A stretch of DNA of 64,000 bases from Cerasibacillus sp036516575 (lineage in GTDB: Bacteria > Bacillota > Bacilli > Bacillales > Amphibacillaceae): positions 1-64,000 of the forward strand of contig NZ_DATBTY010000060.1 in the NCBI RefSeq assembly GCF_036516575.1. The letters run 5' to 3'. Below the pieces are notes generated by a model that ran no database searches, was not told the origin of the DNA, and worked only from the letters and a program-made list of their open reading frames with translations. Of this stretch, positions 8,872 to 18,453 are shown one piece after another. How positions within the stretch are numbered: position 1 is the stretch's first letter; every line of letters begins with the position of its first letter. The position numbers and the translations under genes were made by a program.

Positions 8872-9286
8872 GTTTTTAAAAGTGATGCTCATGTCACTAA
8901 TCGGATTAGTTTTTGTAACTGGTGTTGCTGTCATTATCGTTTTATATATTCTTGATAAAGAGGAAACTAAAGGAAAAGGGATGACCATCGATGAAATTGT
9001 AGAGTATTCCTATGAAACACCTGAAGTAACAACAGATCTGGATGATGGGACTTTTGTACGGATTCAATTTCAAATACTGACAGATGGGAAGAAGGCAAGA
9101 GAAGAATTAGAAAAGCGTGAATTTCAAATAAAGAACATTTTACTAAAAGAGCTATCTCTTATGGATGAAGAACATTTTAAAAAAGATTTAACAGGCATTG
9201 AAAAGTCATTACAAGAAAAATTAAATGAAGTGATGGTCGATGGAAAGATTACTGACGTTTATACAATCAGTAAAATCACGCAATAG
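8864..9286 (+). CDS. fliL: Flagellar basal body-associated protein FliL
   Basis: FliL is a single-pass membrane protein that surrounds and supports the stator units. The 140-residue product starts with a transmembrane helix (about residues 5-29) followed by a periplasmic domain with the stomatin-like FliL fold. It carries the family's FVRIQFQI strand and ends near IKDVYTISKITQ-like residues. The ATG at 8864 inside the swrD end is chosen because MNKFLKVM immediately precedes the helix; the longer in-frame extension to 8825 would have no ribosome-binding site. Confidence 0.88.
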   Translation: MNKFLKVMLMSLIGLVFVTGVAVIIVLYILDKEETKGKGMTIDEIVEYSYETPEVTTDLDDGTFVRIQFQILTDGKKAREELEKREFQIKNILLKELSLMDEEHFKKDLTGIEKSLQEKLNEVMVDGKITDVYTISKITQ

Positions 9287-9330
9287 ATACATATAGAATA
9301 CGTTATTTTCTCCATAATGGAGGTGGGATT

Positions 9331-10329
9331 TTGGTTGATGAAGTATTATCACAAAACGAAATTGATGCACTATTATCTGCATTGTCTACCGGAGAAATGG
9401 ATGCAGAAGAGTTGAAACAAGAAGAAGAAAATAAAAAAATCCGCGTTTATGATTTTAAACGAGCCTTACGATTTTCAAAGGATCAAATTCGAAGTATTGG
9501 GCGCATATATGAAAACTATGCTCGTCTATTGACAACGTACTTATCTGGACAGTTAAGAACTTACGTGAATATTACGGTTGCATCTGTCGACCAGTTACCT
9601 TATGAAGAGTTTATTCGTTCAATCCCTAAGATGACAATATTAAATGTTTTTAGTATGGAACCATTAGATGGCAAAATCATCATGGAAGTAAACCCAAATA
9701 TAGCTTATACAATGCTTGATCGAATGCTAGGGGGACAAGGAACGAGTAGTGCAAAGGTAGATTCATTAACAGAAATTGAAACGATTATTATGACACAGTT
9801 ATTTGAAAAAACGAGCACTATATTGAAAGAAGCATGGTCTTCTCTCATAGATATTGATCCTAACTTAGACGAATTTGAGAATAACCCACAGTTCCTCCAA
9901 ATGGTTTCGCCAAATGAAACGGTTGTTGTTGTTTCTTTTAATACAACGATTGGAGAAGTTAGTGGCATGATTAATATCTGTATCCCACATATGGTGTTAG
10001 AACCAATCATACCGAAACTTTCTGTACATTATCAAATGCAGACGGAAACGAAGGAACGGGATCCGGAAGCTTATGCGAAAATATCGGAAAACCTTAAACG
10101 ATCAACAGTAGAAGCCAAAGCGATTCTAGGAGAAACTACTATAAATATTCAACAGTTTCTAAATCTAGACACCGGTGATTTGATTACCTTAAATCGTTCA
10201 ATAGAGGATCCAATCGCATTGAAATTAAACGATATTCCTAAATTTAATGTACAGATTGGTAAGGTAGGTCATCATGTGTCTGTTCAGATATTGGAAGAAA
10301 TAGAAGGGGGAGAAGAGCATGATAGATGA
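9331..10329 (+). CDS. fliM: Flagellar motor switch protein FliM
   Basis: FliM is the C-ring protein that binds phosphorylated CheY and sets the direction of rotation. The 332-residue product begins with the CheY-P-binding peptide LSQNEIDALLSAL (residues 6-18). A CheC-like middle domain follows (about 45-230) and then a C-terminal SpoA/FliN-like domain. The start is TTG at 9331, with GGAGGTGGG 4-12 bases upstream. It overlaps fliY by 11 bases. Confidence 0.96.
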   Translation: MVDEVLSQNEIDALLSALSTGEMDAEELKQEEENKKIRVYDFKRALRFSKDQIRSIGRIYENYARLLTTYLSGQLRTYVNITVASVDQLPYEEFIRSIPKMTILNVFSMEPLDGKIIMEVNPNIAYTMLDRMLGGQGTSSAKVDSLTEIETIIMTQLFEKTSTILKEAWSSLIDIDPNLDEFENNPQFLQMVSPNETVVVVSFNTTIGEVSGMINICIPHMVLEPIIPKLSVHYQMQTETKERDPEAYAKISENLKRSTVEAKAILGETTINIQQFLNLDTGDLITLNRSIEDPIALKLNDIPKFNVQIGKVGHHVSVQILEEIEGGEEHDR

Positions 10330-11458
10330 TGGAATGCTTTCTCAAGATGAGATTGATGCACTCTTAAATATAGGATCTGATGATTATGATGAAAATAATG
10401 ATCAAGTCCTAACGAGCATTGAAGAAGATACAATTGGGGAAATTGGTAATATTTCATTTGGGAGTTCAGCAACAACACTTTCAACATTACTTGGCCAAAA
10501 AGTTGAAATAACGACACCTGAAGTTTCAATTGTTAGCCGAGCTGATATAAATGCAACGTTTAATTTTGACCATGTATGTGTCTCAGTACAATATGTAGCA
10601 GGATTTTCAGGAGACAATTTATTTGTGATTAAAACACATGATGCAGCTGTAATCGCAGATATTATGCTTGGTGGAACTGGAGAAAACCCTGAATCAGAGT
10701 TAAACGAAATCCATCTTAGTGCTGTTCAAGAGGCAATGAATCAAATGATGGGAACCGCTGCAACGAGTATGTCGACTGTTTTTGAAAAGAAAGTTGATAT
10801 CTCACCACCGAAAATAGAAACAAAGACAGTGGAAGAGTTAGAAAAAATGAATTCGCTCGGTGATAACGAATTATTAGTAAAAGTAGCCTTTCAATTAAAA
10901 GTGGGTGATTTAGTCGATTCAAAAATCATGCAAGTGATTCCATTCCCATTTGCAAAGGAAATGGCTAATGAGCTATTAGATATGTCACAAGCAGAACGAG
11001 AAATAAGTGCAACAGAGACTGTTATTGGTGAACAAGAACATGATGTAATAAATGAACAGCCAGTTTCGGTTACGCAAGTAGACCAAAAAGTCCAACAATC
11101 AAGTCAGTTTATCGGACAACCTGTTAACAAAGGGAATGCCCATGTTGAAAAAGCTGTGCTTTCGGAATTCCCAAATGTTCAGTTAGAGAAACAAGAACAG
11201 AGAAACCTGGATATGCTTTTAGATATTCCACTAAGAGTCACAGTAGAACTCGGACGCACAAGAAGAACCGTTAAAGATATATTAAGCTTAACATCAGGTT
11301 CTATCGTCGAACTCGACAAGCTTGCAGGTGAGCCCGTCGATATCTTAGTCAATGAAAAATTAATTGCTAAAGGTGAAGTTGTCGTCATTGATGAAAATTT
11401 TGGTGTAAGGATCACAGATATTATGAATCAGTCAGATCGAATAATGAATTTGAAATAG
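10319..11458 (+). CDS. fliY: Flagellar switch protein and CheY-P phosphatase FliY
   Basis: FliY replaces FliN in Gram-positive switches and also dephosphorylates CheY-P. The 379-residue product starts with a CheY-P-binding peptide LSQDEIDALLNIG. Two CheC-type phosphatase centres follow, each with the E..N pair: GEIGNISFG near residues 40-48 and QEAMNQMMG near 138-146. A variable Gln/Val-rich linker (about 230-285) leads to a FliN/SpoA domain with LLDIPLRVTVELGRTR. GGGGGAG lies before the ATG. Confidence 0.95.
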   Translation: MIDDGMLSQDEIDALLNIGSDDYDENNDQVLTSIEEDTIGEIGNISFGSSATTLSTLLGQKVEITTPEVSIVSRADINATFNFDHVCVSVQYVAGFSGDNLFVIKTHDAAVIADIMLGGTGENPESELNEIHLSAVQEAMNQMMGTAATSMSTVFEKKVDISPPKIETKTVEELEKMNSLGDNELLVKVAFQLKVGDLVDSKIMQVIPFPFAKEMANELLDMSQAEREISATETVIGEQEHDVINEQPVSVTQVDQKVQQSSQFIGQPVNKGNAHVEKAVLSEFPNVQLEKQEQRNLDMLLDIPLRVTVELGRTRRTVKDILSLTSGSIVELDKLAGEPVDILVNEKLIAKGEVVVIDENFGVRITDIMNQSDRIMNLK

Positions 11459-11469
11459 GGGGAGTTTTC

Positions 11470-11832
11470 ATGGGTAAAAGAATATTAATTGTTGATGACG
11501 CTGCATTTATGCGCATGATGATTAAAGATATATTAACAAAGAATGGTTTCGAAGTTATAGGTGAAGCACAAGATGGTGCACAAGCTGTTGAAAAGTATGA
11601 AGAACTATCACCTGATTTAGTTACAATGGACATTACAATGCCGGAAATGGATGGGATTACTGCATTAAAGAAAATTAGAGAAAAAGATCCAGCCGCTAAA
11701 ATTATAATGTGTTCGGCAATGGGCCAACAAGCAATGGTTATTGATGCCATTCAAGCAGGGGCAAAAGACTTTATTGTTAAACCCTTTCAAGCAGATCGTG
11801 TTATTGAAGCGATTCAAAAAGTTTTGGAGTAG
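11470..11832 (+). CDS. cheY: Chemotaxis response regulator CheY
   Basis: CheY is the single-domain regulator that carries the signal from CheA to FliM. In 120 residues it has the acidic pair D9/D10, the phosphoacceptor D54 in VTMDITMPEMDG, the conserved S82 and K104 in FIVKPF. All catalytic residues are intact, in contrast to the receiver of CheB downstream. The ATG follows GGGGGAG by 8 bases. Confidence 0.97.
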   Translation: MGKRILIVDDAAFMRMMIKDILTKNGFEVIGEAQDGAQAVEKYEELSPDLVTMDITMPEMDGITALKKIREKDPAAKIIMCSAMGQQAMVIDAIQAGAKDFIVKPFQADRVIEAIQKVLE

Positions 11833-11838
11833 ACACTT

Positions 11839-12477
11839 ATGAAAAAAGTGAGTCATAAAAGATGTACGATCGTCACGATAATCGGAATCATGATATTCAT
11901 CTTATTTCCGATTATTTCTTATGCAGAAACAAATGTGGAGGATTGGTTAGACCAAGAAAAAACAGATGATTCGACCCAGACAGAAACGCCTGAGCAAGTT
12001 GATTCGACGAAGTCGATTTCGGGAACGTCAAGTTTAATAGGTGGGATTATTAAAACAATCGTTCTATTAGGCTTGATACTTGCCCTAATCTATCTATCAC
12101 TTAAATTTCTAAATAAGAAAAATCGTTTGTTTCAACACTCAAATACATTGGAAAATCTTGGAGGCATACCACTTGGTCAAAATAAATCAATTCAAGTCAT
12201 TCGTATTGGTGAAAAAATGTATCTCATTGGTGTAGGGGATAATGTCCAATTACTTCAAGAAATTGACGATGTAGCAACTAGAAAAGAATTGCTCGATCGT
12301 GCTAGCCAAAAACAGACTTACACACCTGCTAAGCTTTTAGAAAGATTAAAAAAACAGCCTAACACAGAAGAGAACAACAATTTTTCTAAATTGTTTCAAG
12401 AAGAATTAACGAAAATGAAACAACGAAGAGAAACGATTAAACAGCAGCATGATCAAGGGAAAGATGTAAATGAATGA
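11839..12477 (+). CDS. fliZ: Flagellar biosynthetic protein FliO/FliZ
   Basis: This is the FliO-type assembly factor (called FliZ in B. subtilis) that helps build the FliP ring of the export gate. The 212-residue product has an N-terminal signal-like helix ending SYAETN (residues about 8-30), a Thr/Asp/Gln-rich spacer and a second transmembrane helix near residues 61-86. A cytoplasmic FliO domain follows with NLGGIPLGQNKSIQVIRIGEKMYLIGVGD, given here as two joined motifs of the family. It overlaps fliP by 8 bases. Confidence 0.88.
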   Translation: MKKVSHKRCTIVTIIGIMIFILFPIISYAETNVEDWLDQEKTDDSTQTETPEQVDSTKSISGTSSLIGGIIKTIVLLGLILALIYLSLKFLNKKNRLFQHSNTLENLGGIPLGQNKSIQVIRIGEKMYLIGVGDNVQLLQEIDDVATRKELLDRASQKQTYTPAKLLERLKKQPNTEENNNFSKLFQEELTKMKQRRETIKQQHDQGKDVNE

Positions 12478-13135
12478 TATGATAGAACTCTTTTCTAGTT
12501 CGAATCCAGAATCAATTGCGACATCAATTAAGCTATTATTATTACTTACGGTATTATCACTTGCACCGGCTATTTTAATTTTGATGACAAGCTTTACGAG
12601 AATTATTGTTGTTTTATCATTTGTTCGTACGTCTTTGGCAACGCAACAAATGCCACCGAACCAGGTGTTAATCGGATTGGCGCTATTTATGACTTTTTTC
12701 ATTATGGCGCCCACTTTTTCAGATGTATATGATGATGCATTAAAACCATTATTTGATGATGAATTAACACTTGATGAAGCATATGACCGGGCAAGTGAAC
12801 CAATGAAAGAATTCATGGCAAAACATACACGTCAAAAAGATTTAGCATTATTTATGAACTACAGTCAGTTGGAAAAACCGGAGTCCATTCAGGAAATTCC
12901 ACTTACAGCATTAGTACCAGCGTTTGCTATCAGTGAATTGAAAACGGCTTTTCAGATGGGTTTTATGATTTTTGTTCCCTTTTTAATTATTGATATGGCG
13001 GTTGCTAGTGTCTTAATGTCTATGGGGATGATGATGTTACCACCCGTTATGATTTCATTACCGTTTAAGATATTATTGTTTGTTCTTGTTGATGGTTGGT
13101 ATTTAATTACGCATTCTATCTTATCCGGTTTTTAA
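12470..13135 (+). CDS. fliP: Flagellar export gate protein FliP
   Basis: FliP forms the core pore of the flagellar type III export gate with FliQ and FliR. The 221-residue product carries the family signature region LTSFTRIIVVLSFVR (about residues 40-54) and then QMPPNQVLIGLALF. The C-terminal membrane block includes MGFMIFVPFLIIDMAVASVL. Compared with enteric FliP it lacks a long cleavable signal peptide, as is normal in Bacillus relatives. Confidence 0.96.
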   Translation: MNDMIELFSSSNPESIATSIKLLLLLTVLSLAPAILILMTSFTRIIVVLSFVRTSLATQQMPPNQVLIGLALFMTFFIMAPTFSDVYDDALKPLFDDELTLDEAYDRASEPMKEFMAKHTRQKDLALFMNYSQLEKPESIQEIPLTALVPAFAISELKTAFQMGFMIFVPFLIIDMAVASVLMSMGMMMLPPVMISLPFKILLFVLVDGWYLITHSILSGF

Positions 13136-13158
13136 TTTATATAAAGAAGGTGTATCTG

Positions 13159-13428
13159 GTGACAACGGAATTTGTTTTAGGACTTGCCGAAAAGGGAATC
13201 TGGACAATCATTCAAGTCACGGGGCCGCTTTTAATACTTGCATTATCTGTCGGGTTATTAGTTAGTATCTTGCAGGCAACAACACAAATACAGGAACAAA
13301 CGTTAGCATTTATACCGAAAATCATCGCTGTTTTAGTAGGAATGGTGTTTTTTGGACCGTGGATGCTATCTAAAATGGTCGAATTTACAGTCGAACTCTA
13401 TAAAAATATTAACTTATTTGTAGGGTAA
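13159..13428 (+). CDS. fliQ: Flagellar export gate protein FliQ
   Basis: FliQ is the small two-helix subunit of the FliPQR export channel. Starting at GTG 13159 the product has the standard 89 residues, with two membrane helices (about 15-40 and 52-75) and the motif ATTQIQEQTLAFIPKI. The upstream in-frame ATG at 13096 would add 21 residues overlapping fliP and is rejected, because AAAGAAGGTG sits 8 bases before the GTG. Confidence 0.95.
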   Translation: MTTEFVLGLAEKGIWTIIQVTGPLLILALSVGLLVSILQATTQIQEQTLAFIPKIIAVLVGMVFFGPWMLSKMVEFTVELYKNINLFVG

Positions 13429-13432
13429 AGAT

Positions 13433-14215
13433 ATGATGTTAGAGTTATTAAATTTATCATTGTTCCCTGTGTTTTTACTTGTGCTTGTCCGGATTTTGGC
13501 ATTCTTTATCGTCACGCCATTGTTTTCATATCGAACGGTTCCTACTCTTTTTAAAATAGGAATGAGTTTTTTCTTAGCTCTAGTCTTTACCGCTACGCTT
13601 CCACTAACGTCACTTGTTTTTGAGGAGCCTTATATCATTATCTTTTTAAAGGAAATAGTTGTCGGATTAATGCTTGGTTGGCTCAGTTATATGGTTGTTT
13701 CCGCTGTTCAAATTGCTGGTGGCTTCATTGATTTTCAAATGGGATTTGCCATTGCGAATGTTGTTGATCCACAAACTGGTGCTCAAAGTCCGATCATTGG
13801 CCAATACTTTTATATGATTTCACTATTATTCTTATTATCGGTTGATGGGCATCATTTGTTAATCGATGGTATCTATGGAAGTTTTCAAGTTGTTCCAATT
13901 GATAAACTGATCACATTCAATCAAGAATCTATCGTGACATTTATCATCCAAACGTTTAGTCAAATGTTTATTATTGCTTTTCAGATTGCTATACCGATTG
14001 TTGGATGCCTTTTTTTAGTGGATTTGGCACTTGGAATTATTGCAAGGACTGTCCCGCAACTGAATGTCTTTGTCGTCGGATTACCATTAAAGATTTTTGT
14101 CAGTTTTATCGTGTTGTTCCTTTTCATGGCACTTTATATTTCACTTTCAAAAAAGCTCTTTCAAACAATGTTCGAAACATTACATGGTTTAATGCAGCTA
14201 ATCGGAGGTGCCTAA
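13433..14215 (+). CDS. fliR: Flagellar export gate protein FliR
   Basis: FliR completes the FliPQR export channel. The 260-residue, strongly hydrophobic product has about six membrane segments and the family motif QIAGGFIDFQMGFAIANVVDP near residues 95-115, here written as the joined blocks QIAGGFIDFQMG and FAIANVVDP. The ATG at 13433 is immediately followed by another at 13436, and either may be used. A possible ribosome-binding site AGGGTAAAG lies inside the fliQ end. Confidence 0.95.
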   Translation: MMLELLNLSLFPVFLLVLVRILAFFIVTPLFSYRTVPTLFKIGMSFFLALVFTATLPLTSLVFEEPYIIIFLKEIVVGLMLGWLSYMVVSAVQIAGGFIDFQMGFAIANVVDPQTGAQSPIIGQYFYMISLLFLLSVDGHHLLIDGIYGSFQVVPIDKLITFNQESIVTFIIQTFSQMFIIAFQIAIPIVGCLFLVDLALGIIARTVPQLNVFVVGLPLKIFVSFIVLFLFMALYISLSKKLFQTMFETLHGLMQLIGGA

Positions 14216-14216
14216 G

Positions 14217-15314
14217 GTGTTACGACTTGATTTACAATTTTTTGCTGGAGAAAAAACCGAAAAAGCAACACCGAAAAAAAGACAAGATGAACGTAAAAAA
14301 GGGAAAGTTGCTAAAAGCCAAGATGTCAATACCGGCATTTTATTACTGTTTTCATTTATTATTCTATTCGTATTTGGACCACAGATTGTCGATGGGATGA
14401 TGTCCTTATATACCCATACATTTACCGAGAACATTCATAGGGACGTGACCGAACAATCCGTCCATGAGATTTTTTCTGAAGCGACGTTCGCAGTCGCCAA
14501 ATGGCTACTTCCTATTATGGTGATCGCTATTATCGCTGGACTTAGCTCCAACTTATTGCAAATTGGTTTTTTGTTTACGACAGAACCATTAAAATTCGAC
14601 TTAAAAAAAATCGATCCCGTTCAAGGGGCAAAGCGGATTTTTTCTATCCGTGCTCTTGTTGAACTGCTTAAATCATTATTGAAAATTGTTGTTATCGCCG
14701 CTATTACTTTTATGGTTATTTGGATCTATAAAGATGATATGATGATGCTCGCTTTTAAAGATATATATGGAGCGACAGCGTTTTTCGGTAAAACAACGAT
14801 CATCATGGGTATTTCAGCTTCAATTGGACTACTAATTTTATCTGTATTTGATTATGCCTATCAACGTTATGATTACGAAAAGAACATGCGAATGTCAAAA
14901 CAAGATATTAAAGATGAACATAAAAATATTGAAGGGGATCCACTGATTCAATCAAAAATAAAGGAAAAGCAACGTCAAATGGCTATGCAACGTATGATGA
15001 GTGATGTTCCAAAGGCTGATGTGATTATTACAAACCCGACGCATTTCGCCGTTGCACTTAAGTATGATGAAACAAAAGCACCAGCACCATATGTGGTGGC
15101 TAAGGGATCAGATTATCTAGCCTTGAAAATTAAAGAAATTGCAAAAGTACATAATGTGATCACAGTAGAAAACCGGCCATTGGCGCGTTCGCTATACCAT
15201 CAAACCGATATTGGTGAATGCATTCCAGAACAAATGTTTCAGGCCGTTGCCGAAGTGTTAGCCTATGTTTACCGAGTAGAAAAAAAGCTAGGCAATAAGG
15301 AGAGAAATCGATGA
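14217..15314 (+). CDS. flhB: Flagellar export switch protein FlhB
   Basis: FlhB controls the export switch from hook to filament substrates by self-cleavage. The 365-residue product has LQFFAGEKTEKATPKKR at its N-terminus, four membrane helices and a cytoplasmic domain. The autocleavage motif NPTH is at residues 273-276, with the Asn-Pro bond intact. GTG at 14217 is preferred to the in-frame GTG at 14208 because GGAGG ends about 8 bases before it. The stop overlaps the flhA start. Confidence 0.96.
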   Translation: MLRLDLQFFAGEKTEKATPKKRQDERKKGKVAKSQDVNTGILLLFSFIILFVFGPQIVDGMMSLYTHTFTENIHRDVTEQSVHEIFSEATFAVAKWLLPIMVIAIIAGLSSNLLQIGFLFTTEPLKFDLKKIDPVQGAKRIFSIRALVELLKSLLKIVVIAAITFMVIWIYKDDMMMLAFKDIYGATAFFGKTTIIMGISASIGLLILSVFDYAYQRYDYEKNMRMSKQDIKDEHKNIEGDPLIQSKIKEKQRQMAMQRMMSDVPKADVIITNPTHFAVALKYDETKAPAPYVVAKGSDYLALKIKEIAKVHNVITVENRPLARSLYHQTDIGECIPEQMFQAVAEVLAYVYRVEKKLGNKERNR

Positions 15315-17344
15315 AGGCTAAAGATTTATCAGTATTACTAGGTGTTATATTAATTATTATTATGCTTGTTATTCCGCTACCAGGTTGGTTATTAAGTGTC
15401 CTCATCTTATGCAATATTTCGTTGGCGCTTATCGTCATCCTTGTTTCGATGAATACACAAGAGCCGTTACAATTTTCCATTTTCCCTTCTCTCTTGTTGC
15501 TATTAACATTGTTTCGCTTAGGTTTAAACGTATCGACGACAAGGTCTATTCTATCTAAGGCTGACGCTGGTGGTGTCGTTGATACATTCGGAAGCTTCGT
15601 TATTGGAGATAATCCACTTGTTGGTTTTGTTGTTTTTATTATTTTAGTCATTATCCAGTTTTTAGTTATAACAAAAGGGGCCGAACGTGTTTCAGAAGTA
15701 TCGGCACGATTTACGCTAGATGCGATGCCTGGTAAACAAATGAGTATTGATGCCGATTTAAACGCGGGTCTTATTTCAGAACATGAGGCAAGAGAACGTA
15801 GAGAAAAAGTTGAAAATGAAGCAGATTTTCATGGATCGATGGATGGCGCAAGTAAATTTGTTAAAGGCGATGCCATAGCAGGTATTATTATCGTCTTAAT
15901 TAATATTGTCTTTGGGATTATTATTGGTATGGTCCAAATGGATTTAACTTTTCAAGAATCTATTAATACATTTATGCGATTAACGGTAGGGGATGGCTTA
16001 GTAAGTCAAATCCCAGCCTTACTGATTTCGACTGCTACGGGCATTGTCGTGACAAGAATATCTACAGAGGGAAATCTAGGTAGTGATGTAACAGATCAAC
16101 TTTTACAATACCCTCGACTTTTATTTATTGCAGCTGGAACCATTTTCTTGCTTGGCCTAACGCCAATTAACTTTCTCTTAACAACATCAATTGCAAGTGT
16201 CTTAGCGCTGTCAGGTTATTTATTGTTGAAAAAACCTGCAAAGGGTACGGAAGATCCTTTAGAAGAAGAGGATCAATCAGAGTCAGAGGCAATGAAAGCA
16301 CCAGAAAATGTTGTGGAACTGATTAGCATGGATCCGATTGAATTTGAGTTCGGTTATGCGCTCATCCCATTAGTTGACACGAAGCAAGGGGGCGACTTAC
16401 TTGATCGTGTCGTGATGATTCGCAGACAATTAGCGATTGAGCTAGGACTTGTCATTCCAGTTGTAAGGATTCGTGACAATATCCAATTAAATCCTAATGA
16501 ATATAAAATTAAGATTAAGGGTAATGAAGTTGATAGCGGGGAATTGTTATTGAATCATTATTTAGCAATGACACCTGATTTGGAAGACGACAGTATCGAT
16601 GGAATTGAAACGAAAGAACCGGCATTTGGCTTACCGGCTAAGTGGATTAGTGAGGAATTAAAGGATGAAGCAGAGATGTTAGGCTATACAGTTGTTGATC
16701 CGCCATCTGTTGTTTCAACCCATTTAACAGAAATAATTAAAAAACACGCGCATCATTTGCTAGGGCGACAAGAAACAAAACAACTGATTGACCATCTCAA
16801 TGAATCATATCCAATTTTAGTAGACGAAGTGACTCCTGATCCATTGGCTGTTGGAGATATTCAGAAAGTATTAAGTAAGTTACTTAAGGAAAATATATCG
16901 ATTCGTAATTTACCCGTTATTTTTGAAACATTGGCAGATTACGGGAAAATGACAAATGACTCTGATTTATTAACAGAGTATGTGAGACAATCTTTGTCAT
17001 CACAAATTACATCGCAATTTGTTAAAGAAGATCAATCACTAAAAGTAGTAACCCTTTCTGCAAAAGTTGAAACGTTGTTTGCCGAAAGTATCCAACAAAC
17101 CGAGCATGGAAATTATTTGGCGATGGACACGAGCTATCAAGAACAAATTTTGCATTCTGTTAAAGAACAAGTTGATCAGCTATCTATACAGCAAGAAACA
17201 CCAATTATTCTTTGCTCACCTCCGATTCGAATGTATGTGAGACAACTCTTGGAACGCTTTCTTCCACAAGTGGTTGTCCTGTCGTATAACGAACTAGAAG
17301 CACATGTCGAAGTCCAAAGCATAGGGGTGGTGGATGTTAAATGA
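15311..17344 (+). CDS. flhA: Flagellar export protein FlhA
   Basis: FlhA is the largest export-gate protein: a membrane proton-driven part and a nonameric cytoplasmic ring that docks chaperone-substrate complexes. The 677-residue product has about eight membrane helices in the first 310 residues and the FHIPEP-family signature region with LRLGLNVSTTRSIL-like sequence near residue 70. The cytosolic domain starts near residue 330. It overlaps flhB by 4 bases (ATGA) and flhF by 4 bases. Confidence 0.97.
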   Translation: MKAKDLSVLLGVILIIIMLVIPLPGWLLSVLILCNISLALIVILVSMNTQEPLQFSIFPSLLLLLTLFRLGLNVSTTRSILSKADAGGVVDTFGSFVIGDNPLVGFVVFIILVIIQFLVITKGAERVSEVSARFTLDAMPGKQMSIDADLNAGLISEHEARERREKVENEADFHGSMDGASKFVKGDAIAGIIIVLINIVFGIIIGMVQMDLTFQESINTFMRLTVGDGLVSQIPALLISTATGIVVTRISTEGNLGSDVTDQLLQYPRLLFIAAGTIFLLGLTPINFLLTTSIASVLALSGYLLLKKPAKGTEDPLEEEDQSESEAMKAPENVVELISMDPIEFEFGYALIPLVDTKQGGDLLDRVVMIRRQLAIELGLVIPVVRIRDNIQLNPNEYKIKIKGNEVDSGELLLNHYLAMTPDLEDDSIDGIETKEPAFGLPAKWISEELKDEAEMLGYTVVDPPSVVSTHLTEIIKKHAHHLLGRQETKQLIDHLNESYPILVDEVTPDPLAVGDIQKVLSKLLKENISIRNLPVIFETLADYGKMTNDSDLLTEYVRQSLSSQITSQFVKEDQSLKVVTLSAKVETLFAESIQQTEHGNYLAMDTSYQEQILHSVKEQVDQLSIQQETPIILCSPPIRMYVRQLLERFLPQVVVLSYNELEAHVEVQSIGVVDVK

Positions 17345-18453
17345 AATTGAAAAGATTTGTTGTCAAGAACATGCCTGAAGCGATACAACTCATTCGTAAA
17401 GAGCTAGGGCCTGATGCAGTTATACTACAGTCGAAGGAAGTAAAGCAAGGTGGATTTCTAGGGCTATTTAAAAAAAGAAAGCTAGAAGTGATTGCTGGAC
17501 GGGATCCAAACCCTATCCAACATGGTATAAATAGTCAAAAAGCAACTCAGAAAATACCAATCAAACAGACGCGTTTGGTAGAGAATCATATTTTAGAAGA
17601 AATACGACAATTGAAAAATTATGTTCAAGATCAAACCCAAACACAATCTGTTATATTCCCAGACCAATATCAAGCAGTCTATGAATATTTAATCTACCAA
17701 GAAATGGACCATAATCATGCCGAACGTATGATAAAAGCAGTGATGGAAAAGCACCAATTTAAACAAAAAGAAATAACAAGACACATCGTCGGGGAAGATA
17801 CGTTGAATGAAATTGAAAATCAACTCTTCCATTATGTAGGTGAAGGTATTACCTATGATAAAAAGATAGTCCATTTCGTTGGTCCAACAGGTGTTGGTAA
17901 GACAACAACGTTAGCTAAAGTAGCTGCGAAGAGCATCCTACAACATAAAAAAAGGGTAGCATTTATTACAACAGATACATATCGAATTGCTGCAGTAGAA
18001 CAATTAAAAACATATGCCAAAATATTAGATGCTCCACTAGAAGTTGCTTATTCAGTTGAGGATTATAAAAAAGCACTTGAGAAATTTATGATATACGATT
18101 TAATTTTAGTCGATACGGCTGGGCGAAACTTTCGTGAAGATAAATATATGAATGAAGTAAAAAATAGGATTAATTTCCATCAAGATATCGATATTTATCT
18201 CGTTTTATCTTTGACTGCTAAACCGAATGACTTACGCTATATCGGTGAACAATTTGCCGATATTCCAATCAAGGAATTAATATTTACAAAGTTAGATGAG
18301 ACGCGCCAATATGGTAGTATGATTTCATTTGCTATAAGACATGAAAAAAAAATCGCCTATATAACGAATGGACAAGCTGTCCCGGATGATATTATGGTCC
18401 CAACTTCAAGACAAATGAGCGAGCTCATTATGGAGGATTACTTGAATGCATGA
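17341..18453 (+). CDS. flhF: SRP-type GTPase FlhF
   Basis: FlhF is the third SRP-GTPase and marks the site and number of flagella. The 370-residue product has a basic N-terminal B domain, an N domain (about 105-170) and a G domain with the P-loop GPTGVGKTTT at residues 181-190, plus TTDTYRIAAVEQL, the VDTAGR Walker B and FTKLDET. It is coupled to flhA by overlap and is followed by its activating partner flhG, which overlaps it by 8 bases. Confidence 0.96.
   Translation: MKLKRFVVKNMPEAIQLIRKELGPDAVILQSKEVKQGGFLGLFKKRKLEVIAGRDPNPIQHGINSQKATQKIPIKQTRLVENHILEEIRQLKNYVQDQTQTQSVIFPDQYQAVYEYLIYQEMDHNHAERMIKAVMEKHQFKQKEITRHIVGEDTLNEIENQLFHYVGEGITYDKKIVHFVGPTGVGKTTTLAKVAAKSILQHKKRVAFITTDTYRIAAVEQLKTYAKILDAPLEVAYSVEDYKKALEKFMIYDLILVDTAGRNFREDKYMNEVKNRINFHQDIDIYLVLSLTAKPNDLRYIGEQFADIPIKELIFTKLDETRQYGSMISFAIRHEKKIAYITNGQAVPDDIMVPTSRQMSELIMEDYLNA

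Noticed and set aside
14005..14400. 131-codon plus-strand open frame across fliR and flhB
   Set aside because: Overlaps the well-supported end of fliR and start of flhB in another frame; Cys-rich and low-quality product.
15200..15215. CCGATAT as a SigD -10 element
   Set aside because: Inside flhB coding sequence, with no TAAA box 15 bases upstream.
15160..15651. 163-codon minus-strand open frame opposite flhB/flhA
   Set aside because: Antisense to conserved codons of both genes, with no family features.
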